A stretch of 19,036 nt of DNA from Phellopilus nigrolimitatus (Eukaryota > Basidiomycota > Agaricomycetes > Hymenochaetales > Hymenochaetaceae). Shown here piece after piece: positions 1 to 9,406 of the stretch. Position 1 is the first letter of the stretch. Each line of letters starts with the position of its first letter. The notes under the pieces are model-generated. The model had not been told where the DNA came from. It worked only from the letters and a program-made list of their open reading frames with translations, and ran no database searches. Location: the NCBI GenBank assembly GCA_021029095.1, contig JAJOHG010000451.1, positions 1-19,036 on the forward strand, given 5' to 3'. The position numbers were made by a program, and so were the translations under genes.

Positions 1-863
1 TCATCTTTGGCCGGGAACAAATATTACCCAGTTTTTCCACCATAGCTTTCAAAGTATTCTCCGCAATCCGATTGGGCGCGAACGGAATAGTAATAGTTGG
101 GCGTGGAACCGTGTCTGGCGTGGATTATGAGAAGGGATCGGCAGAGCGGGCATGCAACTGATTCGTGCCATGTCCCGCAGCCTCGATGAAGACGAGAGAA
201 GAACCATTTTACGGTACATATAGCGCAAAAAGTGTGTCCACATTCGGCCGGTGAGAGCATATAAGGGCAAGCACTTTTTTTTTCGTGCACTCTGTCAGGA
301 GCGCGGTTAATTAAAAGTTCAGCATCGAAGACTCACATGATCTCATAGCACCTGCAAGCCAGGATGTCAGAGATCAACGGATGTTCGGGAATGTTTAAGA
401 AATGAACGGAAACCCACAGAGGACACTGGTAATGCTCTTCGAGATGCTCCAAGATGGTTTGAGCCTCACGCAATTTCAGAGTCTCCTCAATCTCGCGTTC
501 TCGTGCGTCTAAGCTAATCTTTCGCTTCTTCAACTCCTTTTCCTCAGCCTGCAATGTCAGTTCACGTTCGGCGAGCTCCTCCACAGTCATAGGCTCCGTC
601 TTGACAGAACGCGTCGGAGTGGTTGTGGAATTCTTCATGCGGAAAACGCGGTCGTTGCTAGCCATACAGCTGCCCTTTCTCCTCCTTGACACACTCGACT
701 TCACAGACTTCCTTCTCAGCTCTAGAAACTCGAGCCCATCTCTGGCCGAAACTACTACTCGTCAGTGATGCGGCATCAGAAAGTGGTGGTACGACATACC
801 TTTGCTGAGACGCTCTGAGCGACGCGGTTTTGCTGAGCTAGATGCTGTTGATTTCTTCGCCAT
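1..863 (-). CDS. RING-finger (C3HC4) protein, 5' part, with an apparent frameshift; runs off the left edge
   Basis: Model: exon 1 863-800, exon 2 739-418, exon 3 351-337 (15 nt), exon 4 from 273 to beyond position 1. Exon 1 starts at an ATG and encodes a basic serine-rich N-terminus with a PRRSERLSK motif, followed by a GTATGT donor. Exon 2 is rich in E, K, L and R in a heptad-like pattern (about residues 60-120), probably a coiled coil. The RING ligands are C127, C130, C145, H147, C150, C153, C175 and C178; the stretch KWFFSRLHRGCGTWHES lies between the fifth/sixth and the last pair. I recall this signature from Agaricomycete RING proteins, which are presumed E3 ubiquitin ligases; the substrate is unknown. 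Directly after the RING (CRSLLII) the frame is lost by one extra C near 122-123. The next frame then continues with TPDTVPRPTITIPFAPNR, which is what the family normally has here. So this is a pseudogene, a one-base sequence error, or (unlikely) a +1 frameshift. The RING call is firm; the splice details of introns 1 and 3 are less so. Confidence 0.8.
337..351 (-). other. 15-nt microexon of the RING gene carrying zinc ligand C130
   Basis: The upstream intron is 417-352 (GTGGGT donor, CTGAC branch site, TTGCAG acceptor, 66 nt). The downstream intron starts with GTGAGT at 336. The exon completes Leu129 and encodes Cys-Tyr-Glu-Ile plus two bases of the next codon. With it the protein reads QCPLCYEI, giving the CxxC that opens the RING; without it the second zinc ligand is missing. 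Its length is a multiple of three, so skipping would keep the frame. The downstream acceptor is either AAG at 276-274 (63-nt intron, usual RING spacing) or CAG at 294-292 (45-nt intron, six extra residues); both are in frame. Confidence 0.65.
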
Positions 864-928
864 AACGGCTCAGGTCTTTGTCGCGTTTGTATAGATATGA
901 GTATTGTAGTGCTCGTCGCGGGTTTGGC

Positions 929-945
929 GCACGCCGCCGGCGTGC
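929..945. promoter_or_regulatory. 17-bp GC palindrome in the RING gene promoter region
   Basis: Two 8-bp arms (GCACGCCG and CGGCGTGC) flank a single C, about 65 nt upstream of the RING start codon. The arms contain CGG/CCG triplets in inverted orientation, the arrangement recognised by many fungal Zn2Cys6 regulators. A palindrome of this size is only mildly unlikely by chance in 19 kb, so a regulatory role is a guess. Confidence 0.25.
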
Positions 946-2704
946 CCGACGCCTTCGTAAGTGTGACTCCGTCGCTCCGAGTAACAGTCCATTTATGGTA
1001 TGCAGCCTAATCTGGAAGCACAACGGGCTTGTCACTTTGCTTGCCACTGGCAATGTGGCATGGGCAACCACACCTTCTGTTTTTATCATAATATCTGATC
1101 ACTGCTGCAGCGGAGCTATGGTCGTCTCATTGCCTATATATTCACCCCGCCTCAATACAATTATGTCTCTTCACGAAAACCTTCGACTGATATCTCGAAA
1201 GACTCGATGAGCAACGAATGAAATTTCCAACAGGAGGATGAGCAACTATGATTCATCAGAGCCTACATATTCGAAACTAGAAGACCACAAATGCTCGATT
1301 TGGGGCTTTGCCTTTTTGTACCAGAGTGATCTTATATGTACTTGAATGAAGGTTCAGTAAACCCCATTGATTTGAATGAATCGCGCAGTGTTTACTGAAC
1401 GACTATCGACACCTGTGCCATATCTTAAGATATCTGGAATTCCAATCATTAAGGGAAAATGAAAGGATTCGTCCGGCTTCACCTGCCCGACTTACATCGC
1501 ACAGTCTGGAAGTTTGTCCTGGTACAGACAGACCTTTCGATCTGAAGATAACGGCGATGGCCTAAGGGCGTGCTATCAGGTCTTCATTAACTGCTCTTCT
1601 ACAGTGTCCCCCTTATCAGAAGATACAATGAAGCTCAGAGTTTCTGTGTTCGTCTTTGCTTGTCTATTAAAATCTGGATTTCCGTGTATAGTCAGTCTGG
1701 AACTAGCCTCGCGCATTAGATCCCCCCGAATACAGAAGAAAAATATTACGCGTTGAGCATGTACAACAATTACCTCGATCCATGACCAGCTGCTCTACAA
1801 TAATCGTATCCCCGCTTCCATTGAGAAGGTGGGGACAGGTACAGAGAGCGATAAGATTAATCTCCGGCCAGATACATGAACCTGCAAATACAAGGGCTCC
1901 GCGAGTTAGGGAGCAGACAAGCGCTTTACGGACATACTTTAAAGCCATTCAATCGTTATTGCTAAGTATTTCTTTATTTTCATGTCCATGTACATATGCT
2001 AGCGAGGTGCGAACGCAATTCTCCGTCCATTTCGTCTTCTAATTGATTTGAGACGCGATCGTACTAGGATCAAGCAGTCAGAGGATGACTCGGATCCGAA
2101 GAAGACGCTTGAAGCGCCTCGACAGCCTTTCGCAAGGACTTGCGTTATTCCCTTAGTTGGTCACCTCTCGCTAGATACCGCATTTAATCTAAGCGTACCT
2201 TTCCGACGGAGAAATAACAATTCCTTTCGTCTCCTCATTTGCCATGGATTGAGGAGAGGGCAGAGAACTTTCAAAGGCAGGGATATCAGTCGGCAAGAGC
2301 CACCTCCTGCGCCAGCATCCGCTTATACAGTGCTGTCTCGTCTGGTGACCACCCGCTCGCCCATTGAATTGACCTTTAGAATGAATGGTTCCGGACATGC
2401 CCTGGTTCTCACAGCCATTTACGCCGAAAAAGGACGACTATAGAGATGGAAGCATTTGCCAGCTCTCGAGCGTAGTAAAGGATGTGTATCTGGTAAGCAC
2501 CGCCTACAGCGTCTGGCTACGGAATTGCTACTCATAGGAACTCCTTTTAGGCATTCTTTCATTTAAGTGCGACGAGGAAGAGATCGTCAAATTTCGGGGC
2601 GTAAGCGGCTGACGTTCAGAGCGCCAGTAAATCGATATGTATATGACTAAATCAATATTATGACGGAGCAGAGTTTCCGCGTACTGAAATCGAAGCCGGA
2701 CAAA

Positions 2705-2718
2705 AGAGAGAGAGAGAG
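2705..2718. repeat. (AG)7 dinucleotide microsatellite
   Basis: Seven tandem AG units within a purine-rich stretch that continues to about 2725. No gene context is visible. Confidence 0.6.
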
Positions 2719-2988
2719 AAGAGAATTCACTTGTATTTCAATTAAGGCGGAAAAGCTACGATGGCTGACAACTTCCCGCTTTATTCTCCTTCAAAATAGA
2801 GGTCCTTCAACGTTCGTGATTGAGAATATCTTCCCAAGTCATCGGACATTTGTGATCGATATGAGCTTGGTGGATTGCTTGGAATAAACAAACAGAGTCG
2901 CACAATAGTCAATAGCTTCGGGCTTATCCCAGTCCAGGTTTACACAGCGATCGTGATGAAACTATGCATGTAAGGGTTAGGTTCTTAC

Positions 2989-3196
2989 GTCTCTGAAAGC
3001 CGGGAACGTCGCATAATCCAGCTGAGACAGCTGACAGGAAATCGGCGGGAAATGGCGCTCTGTAAAAACTCAATTTCATCACGGGTTTCTGGATCGCCGT
3101 GGGGCCCACAGAGAGCTCCCTCGGAGACGTCACCGACTGTGTAGCATGGAGACCGGTCGATCCGTCTGAAACGAGAGTGGAGGAAGAGCTAGCCAT
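2989..3196 (-). CDS. Possible exon or gene fragment, unrecognised
   Basis: An ATG at 3196 opens a frame with a Ser/Thr-rich start (MASSSSTLVSDGSTG) followed by a more hydrophobic part (VMKLSFYRAPFPADFLSAVS). It stays open to a good GTAAGA splice donor at 2988. I found no convincing acceptor or continuing exon downstream. An out-of-frame upstream ATG in good context (3212-3210, ACCATGC) starts a seven-codon frame whose stop overlaps the region just after the main ATG, which would reduce translation. The family is not recognised. It may be a degenerate gene remnant or chance; a remnant is a little more likely given the other exon-like piece at 3580-3673 on the same strand. Confidence 0.22.
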
Positions 3197-3673
3197 TTGA
3201 ATCGGGAGGCATGGTGTTTTGGAACATGACACGCACCGAGCTTAGATGACCGGAGGACTGAGCGAGGAGACTTGCACACAATGGGGAACGCCGGTAATGC
3301 TCTCTGAGAAAAGGTTAGAATTTGAAGTTTCTGTCAGTGTAAGCGGGATAAATAGTTTGACATCAACGCTCGGGTTGGCGCCCGAGGCAAGCTAGTGCGG
3401 CTCAGAAAGCTCGCAACAAAAACAGGCCGCATTCCTCAAACCACAAAGAGCCAGAAGCGCACTCTGAGGAGTAACCTCGAATGCAGTTTCAAGTTTCGAT
3501 GACAAGAAAAGGCAAGAGCTCGAAAAAGCCACAAGCGCTGGGGTAAGCACGGGGTGTAATGTGGATCTTCTCGACTAACCTTAAAAAGCGGTTCCGTCAA
3601 CGAAACGTACGCCCAAAAACAGAGCGCAAATGCAGAAGAGAGAACTCCGGGAGAGAGCCGGGGAGATCGCAGG

Positions 3674-4602
3674 CTGTGAGTAATCGTAGCCTGTTGATAT
3701 GTTGGGTTGTCCAGTTCAGTTTCGTATAATTAGTTCAGAGACTAGATCGAGCAAGGTGAGAATAATTTGATATCTATTTGTGTCGCACCAGTCAAGATTC
3801 GTGCACAGCTACACACAGAGACACATAGACTCGGGCTTTAGAGTCTATCCGTCATTTTCGTATCGATCCCATCGCACGAAATTGTGAGAAACAGACGTCT
3901 CACTCGCAAACGATTTTACTATCCTCAGCGGAGGGTTCCATCGAGGAGTCGAATAAACATTTGCTAGAGCTATCCTCAGCAATCGCCATCCTCAATAATT
4001 GCGGATAGACAAGTTAGAGCAATAAAAACTTGGCGAGTACTCCGCCATTTCAGTCGGATGACATACTTGTCGGAAAATCACCTAAATGATAGAGAAGATT
4101 AGATCGTTCAATACTTCGAGGACCACATTATGCCACTGCGCCGGTGGATTATAAGAGAACCGGGCATAAGATCGACATTTGAAGGCGTTACTTGGCACAT
4201 GTAAGATAGTATTGTCGGTACATGTAGTACCAAGGCGTCGTACGTATTGATTCAAATTCCAAGCTAGGCTCAGAAGCCGTGGCGAGCATGGATCAATATC
4301 CGGTATTTCTTCGAATAGTTAAGAGCTCCCAAAGCTGAAACACATCTGATACACAAGTCCAAAGTATTTTGATGTTACGCCCATCTGTTCGGAAGGAAGA
4401 CAGCTGCATGATTTTGCTGAACCCAGACATATTCACGGGCGGCTCGGTGAACGTAACACGCCAGTCCATTGCAACCTTTGGCGTTTCCGTTCGATTAACT
4501 ATCCCCCAAGCTCAGAGGCAAAACGAGGTGTGCAATTACCCGAGCGGGGTTCGGTGGTGGCGTGAGCTCGGAGGAAAACTTACACACATCACGTGCGCTC
4601 AT
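3674..4602. other. Stretch without visible genes
   Basis: Stops are dense in all frames up to about 4370. The plus-strand frame at 4369-4698 is open but runs into the palindromic element and shows no motif. No RNA gene, repeat or promoter is evident. Confidence 0.5.
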
Positions 4603-4737
4603 ATACAGGTGGGTGTAGAAATTGACGAACCGCGTAAGCGATTGGCGCTGCCAAAAAAGGAAGATAACAGACTTTTCTTCCTTATTTGGTGGCGATAATC
4701 GCTTACGTGGTTCGTCAATTTCTACACCCACCTGTAT
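4603..4737. mobile_element. Fold-back palindromic element (MITE-like) with candidate TA target duplication
   Basis: Left arm 4603-4664 and right arm 4676-4737 are reverse complements over 62 nt with 6 mismatches, separated by an 11-nt tip (4665-4675). The outer ~29 nt match perfectly. Without the shared outer TA the ends are CAGG...CCTG (4606-4734), flanked on both sides by TA (4604-4605 and 4735-4736), as expected for Tc1/mariner-type insertion. Because the arms mirror each other, unrelated frames on both strands encode the same peptide (QVGVEIDEPRKRL), which should not be taken as a conserved protein. No transposase is nearby, so this would be a non-autonomous element. The TA lies inside the palindrome, so symmetry alone also explains it. 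Confidence 0.65.
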
Positions 4738-7304
4738 TTGTTGAACGCTTCCTTCTTGATTTAGGTTATCCGCAAGGAAGCTTAACGCCACCGGCTCCTC
4801 AGATCGACTCGGAAGTCTGGAACCCATCGAGATGCACTGGCCTCGTTTTCGTTTCTTGCTTTCTGCTATGTTTAGGAAAATCGACACATCGGCTGGAAGT
4901 GATTCATCTCGCAATGTGATCGAAAAAAAAACTCATAAGCTCGCGTAAGTCACTGATGTATTAATGTGCCTATTTCCGTAAGATGAGGCTGAGGTTCGCG
5001 CAATGCATGGTGGCGCAATGAGAAATAATTGGAATGCAATCAAAATGAGAACAAAGATTCATTGAGATGTAGATCTGGCTCGTGGAGCTACGGGTGATCC
5101 TTTCTGGGCAGTTCTGGCAGTCTCTTTGTTCAGGCTCTTCTTCTACTGTGGAGATTAGAACAACAGCGATCCCGCCTATGCGCTTCGTGAAGATCGTCGC
5201 ACCCCGCAAATGACGCGTAAACCCCGAGCGCATTCTCATGTTGTTCGCGCTCAAGCTCGGAATCGAAAAAAAAAAAAACTCAGACACGGCGACGTACTGT
5301 GTCCCTGATTACGCATATTCATGTCCCGCGGCGCGAAGTACGTACAAATGTATATTGTTCACACGCACACGGCGGAAGGGTCTAAGATCGTCCTACTTCG
5401 CTCATATACAGTTATAACTGAAGGGACAGAAATTTCATTACGACAGACGAAAGGATGTGTTCGTTGTTCGAAACATCTAATGCAACAAGTAATTGCCAGT
5501 TCGGCTATGTATGTGTTCCAGGACCAGCGGTCGACTCGCTAAGCGTGCTCGCCTTGCCATTCCTCAGCGATGGATATAAAGCGAGTATTGTGACGTATAT
5601 CCAGTATTTTAGTAGAATCGCTTCCACGTGCGGTTTCACAGCCCGAGGAACACATGCGCAGGAACATTCAAGTTGTCAGTCAGGCCCTCTATCGAGCGTA
5701 TGAATCTGCGGCCTGCTGCGGATTGCTGGCGGTCGTGAGGGACTGTATAAGTATTGCGTTCATGTTTCTTGGACATCATGAATTATGATATCGAAGTGAC
5801 AGCGGTGAGTTTCTGGATGTTAAGATAGCTGACGGATTGAAAACGAGCGCAAACGTTGCTTTGTTATTGGTTCAGTCCCGATCGTATACCATAATCTACC
5901 ATATACATGTATTTCCCGTACTTCAGCTACAAATCAAAAAGCTCCACGTTTATTGTATTCCTTTTACGGCTGCCTGAGGTCCAAATACAGGTGCTCCTTT
6001 CTGTGTTATCCAACGACAGTATTCTTCCTGGCCACGAGTTAGTGGCTATGTTGCACGAGAGGCTGAAGGGTTTGATAGCCGCGCGTCCGGGGACAGACAG
6101 CCCGGGTCCGTCAGTCGACGGTCTCGTAAGGCTTATCTGCATAAGGGCTTGCGCTATTCCATTCTACGAACTCAAGCTTCGTGATGCGGGAAGCCATACG
6201 TGGCGACGTGCATGCGCGCACGCTCCGGTGCGGGGTCGACGCGATTCTATTCAACCCTTCGACCCTTCGACCACTCATATATAAGTACAGATGACGGGGC
6301 GTTGGGCAGCCGCGAACCCGCGAGTGCGGTTTCCTTTCGGCTCCTGTAGTTGGTAATCAATTGGGACTGACTTATATGACCGAGAATGACATCGGTGTCG
6401 GGCTTCTTATCGCATGAGGGCTTGACCGTCAAAGCGTATATCCGGGCGTAATATTCCAGCGCATGGAGACAAGTCTGTGTCATAAGGCGTATACGTGGTA
6501 CGACGATCGTCGTCGACAACGGTTATTGGCATGCCCAGATGGTCTATGCCACAGTGTCTATGATGCATGACAGAGTGAGCATGAACTTGCGTGCACCAAT
6601 AATATTGCCGACAAAATACGCCGATGCGAACGCGTCGGTTGTTACCATTATGCTTTTGACGCACGAGAGCACAAAAACAGAGAAAGAACTCGAAGACGAG
6701 AAGCAGAAGTGAGAGGTCGGTGACGCGTGACGGGATTTGCCCAAAAGAGATTTATATAAGATCAAATACGACGCCGACGTGTCGACCTCTGACCTCGGCC
6801 TTCAGCCTCAACCTTCGTCCGTGCAACACGGTGATGATGATCAGCCCAGCGATTTGCGCCATCAACACACTGCGGACGTCCGCCTCCCGAAACCCGAACT
6901 TGATGAAAACCCTAAGTCCGAATTAGTACGGAAGCAAACCTTATTCCCGGGCGTCAGCGCCATCAGGCGGCATCAGCCACCACCATCCGCGGCTTTCAAG
7001 CTTCGCGTAATCATTATGTAAGTAACTTCTTTGTCGATTTCCGCCATAAATTTTGCTGGGAATTCAGTGCCCGAAAAGGATGCCGAAAATCGGTGCCGCA
7101 GCGGCTCGGGTACGAGCCGATGAATGCACAATCGATATTTGCTCCGGAATCGGGATGTCGGGAATCGTGGTCATCCGACACGGCGCGTGCAAGCCGTGAT
7201 GTCGACATACTTTGCATATACTGTAAGAAAAAATGATTTGCACCGGATTTGTTGCTAGTATATAGACTAGAAAAAAAAAAGGGCTTTATCCGCGGTTCCT
7301 CTGC
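4738..7304. other. Gene-poor stretch
   Basis: Several open frames of 70-125 codons overlap on both strands, none with a recognisable domain. A few minus-strand segments between about 6.54 and 6.93 kb read as hydrophobic helices flanked by basic residues, but I could not connect them with consistent splice sites. A 12-A run lies near 5267-5278, and a short tandem CCCTTCGA repeat lies near 6256-6271. Confidence 0.45.
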
Positions 7305-7312
7305 ATATATAT
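7305..7312 (+). promoter_or_regulatory. TATA-like element followed by a pyrimidine tract
   Basis: ATATATAT, followed by a C/T-rich stretch (7325-7350), is the usual look of a fungal core promoter. The first ATG with a sizeable open frame downstream is at 7457. The assignment is weak because that frame has no recognised domain. Confidence 0.25.
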
Positions 7313-7456
7313 CACGGCGAGTTCTATCTCCCCTCCACCCTTTTTTTTAAATACACAGCCAGCTCCAAGAGCTCATTGTCGACGTGGAGGGCGGCACACA
7401 GCTCAGTTCCAGCGCATTGATTGTTTGATAGATTAGAACCATCGTCATCCCTGTCT

Positions 7457-7708
7457 ATGCAGCCGCCTTGCTTTCCTTTGCGAGTCGACCTTTCACCGGG
7501 ATCGGTCGTCGGGCGGTTTGGTCCGGCCTCTGACAGCTATACCAGAAACTCAATTTTCGAAACCTATCATCTGAGACGGCTGAGACGCGTTTCTAACTCG
7601 TCCAGCTCGAGTTCGCCGGCCGTATGCGCGTTTTCGCCTTCTTTTCTCCTCTCTTCCCTAACCTCCCGGATTCTTGGGTTCTCCTCCACTATTTACTCCG
7701 CGCAGTGA
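7457..7708 (+). CDS. Possible small open frame, unrecognised
   Basis: An 83-codon frame begins with an ATG about 150 nt after a TATA-like site and a pyrimidine tract. It contains a serine run and ends in a hydrophobic, Ser/Leu-rich part. A possible GTATGC donor (7622) and GCGCAG acceptor (7705) bracket a pyrimidine-rich 84-nt segment, but splicing them leads straight to a stop. It is convergent with the small minus-strand gene at 7943-8229. It could equally be chance in C/T-rich DNA. Confidence 0.2.
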   Translation: MQPPCFPLRVDLSPGSVVGRFGPASDSYTRNSIFETYHLRRLRRVSNSSSSSSPAVCAFSPSFLLSSLTSRILGFSSTIYSAQ

Positions 7709-7942
7709 AAGTTTTTCTTCGTTGGTTTCCGTCTCATGCTCGCCTTGCACATACTCTCAGCAGGACTGCGGAATCGACTGACGCCAGTTGCACGGGTCAA
7801 GATGGAGTACAGCAACACATGACATTGAGACGTTCCGAATACATGTACAAGTTGAAGCCAACATGGCATGCAGGGTTGAGCGACGACAGACAGACCAATT
7901 TGCTGGTCAGAGTCTCACGTGCGGTGGTCTTTCTGGTCATGA

Positions 7943-8229
7943 TCATTTCTGTCTTGCCTCTTGATGGAGCGTCAAACGTGGGTCCGTGGAGACTTCATGA
8001 AGGACGAAAGCATCTGAAAAGCTACACTTGATAGAAGAACGCAAGAAAGAAAGAGATACGCACAGAGGCGAAGTGTTTCAAAAGCATGTGCCGAACGAAT
8101 ATAAGCATCTTCTTCTGACCGTAAATGCATGAACGGCTCACTCGTCTCGCCCGAAGCGTCTTTTACTATCGGCGGTATCCGCGTGGGTCCCACCATCCGC
8201 CTTCGAATTCTCTTCTTAAAAATGGGCAT
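7943..8229 (-). CDS. Small two-exon gene, function unknown (about 78 residues)
   Basis: Exon 1 is 8229-8064 and exon 2 is 8013-7943. The 50-nt intron (GTGCGT...TTTTCAG) is pyrimidine-rich before the acceptor. Splicing changes the frame to one that reads sensibly: LRL joins YAFVLHEVSTDPRLTLHQ and stops soon after. The N-terminus is very basic (MPIFKKRIRRRMVGPTR), which could suit nucleic-acid binding or a mitochondrial presequence. It is followed by an acidic, helical part (HLRSEEDAYIRSAHAFETL). The upstream strand is strongly C/T-rich, as in fungal leaders, and a possible leader intron (GTAAAT...TTTAG, about 8288-8248) lies just before the ATG. The same frame is also open upstream to an ATG at 8646, giving a ~217-residue alternative, but that part reads like leader sequence. 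The family is not recognised. Confidence 0.5.
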
Positions 8230-8247
8230 GACCGCGATAGAGAATTC

Positions 8248-9292
8248 TAAAGAGCATGACGGAAGGGGAAGAAGAGACGATTTACCTTCCAACCCCAGAG
8301 GGAAGCGATCGAAATGAAGAAAAAAAAAAGATTTAACGATTGACGACGAGATACGATAGGCCTCTGTTATCTCTCGCCATCGGCGGAGCCAAGAGGACCC
8401 GAAAAGTGGGCAAGCACGACAGAGACGCGAAAAGCAGGTAAGCTGAGGGGCCCAAAAGCACGCCCAGGGTATCTGAGAGCTGTTGTGTCGCAGAGATAGA
8501 TTCTGTGACCGATCTTTTCGCTGATTTGTTTTTTTCTTTCTTTGTTTTCTTGTGGCTTCCTTTCTGTGTGGACGAAGCGCCGCGAATGGGAGGATGAGCA
8601 GGTGACCTAGGCGAGATTTTCTACCGGGCGAGCCGACGGCAGCCATCCGGAAGTGGCAAGCCGTGTGACCATAAATGAGTCACGTCACAGAGAAATGAGG
8701 CGACGCGATTGGACGAGGTGGAGATGATGGTGAGACGAAGGGAGTTCTCTGGATTTCTGGGGAGAAGCGGGTATGACGCGACGACGCGCTGGACGGGGAA
8801 CCCGAAAAGGCGATATTTTCTGGGGGAAAGTCCTGACTCCTCGGAGAGCAGAGGCGCGGCGGGCGGTGGAGTCTGATTGACAAATGAGGCGCGAGAAGAC
8901 GGGCTCGAGAGTGGTTTTGTCGCCGGCGACAGGAAGTGTCGAACAGGGTTGGGCTGGAGATGGGGTGGCTCAGGCGACAGGGAGTGTGAGACAGCTGCTG
9001 GGGTGGACTTGCCAGGAAAGAAGAAGAAGGGTGAGACGCGCGGAAGACACGGAAGACGCGAAGGGAAGATGCGCAGAGGATAGCCGGAGGATTAGAGTTC
9101 TGCTGTGCCGAAAAACCCGATATGGAAGTCGCTTCCTTTCGTTCGTTTTGGAATGTTTGTGTGTTTGCGTGAGATCATCGGGCTTGCCTGATCTGGAAGT
9201 AAGATTAATGGGTGTCGATCGTGGCTTCGTCAGAATGGGCTTCAAATAAATACACTTAATTCTATTTATGTAAAAGTATATGTCACGGCGTC
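8248..9292. promoter_or_regulatory. Divergent promoter region between the small gene and the Con7-like gene
   Basis: The start codons of the two genes lie 1.18 kb apart and point away from each other. From about 8640 to 9110 the plus strand is strongly purine-rich (GA/GGA runs), so the minus strand is pyrimidine-rich, as expected for the leader of the minus-strand gene. From about 9240 the composition switches to AT-rich and then, past 9330, to pyrimidine-rich on the plus strand. Open frames here (for example 8884-9249 plus) are most likely a result of the skewed base composition. Confidence 0.45.
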
Positions 9293-9300
9293 TATATATA
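9293..9300 (+). promoter_or_regulatory. TATA box of the Con7-like gene
   Basis: TATATATA lies about 107 nt upstream of the start codon. It is followed by a pyrimidine-rich leader (CCCTCACTCTCTGGCTTCTT around 9330-9350) rich in CTCT, the usual arrangement for a fungal promoter. Confidence 0.55.
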
Positions 9301-9406
9301 TTTACTAATAGTCCTAATATAATACCCGCCCTCACTCTCTGGCTTCTTCAGATCTGAGTCCCGAGTCTTAAGTCTGACTCTGCTGCTCGCTCGCCAGCTG
9401 AGTGCT

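Larger units (their letters stand above)
864..2988. other. Gene-poor stretch upstream of the RING gene
   Basis: No open frame here has a recognisable domain or coherent splice signals. The first ~100 bases should hold the RING gene promoter, and a 17-bp perfect palindrome lies at 929-945. Other local structure is an 11-bp inverted repeat (1352-1362 with 1390-1400), a 14-bp perfect palindrome (1420-1433) and a short (AG)7 run at 2705-2718. The longest frame, 2048-2443 on the plus strand, has mixed composition and no motif; I treat it as chance. Confidence 0.5.

Noticed and set aside
4495..4914. Two frames on opposite strands sharing the same peptide, suggesting a conserved protein motif
   Set aside because: The shared peptide is produced by the DNA palindrome at 4603-4737, not by protein homology.
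8884..9335. Several 120-codon frames on both strands upstream of the Con7-like gene
   Set aside because: They lie in strongly purine-rich DNA where stops are rare, lack domains, and conflict with the promoter layout.
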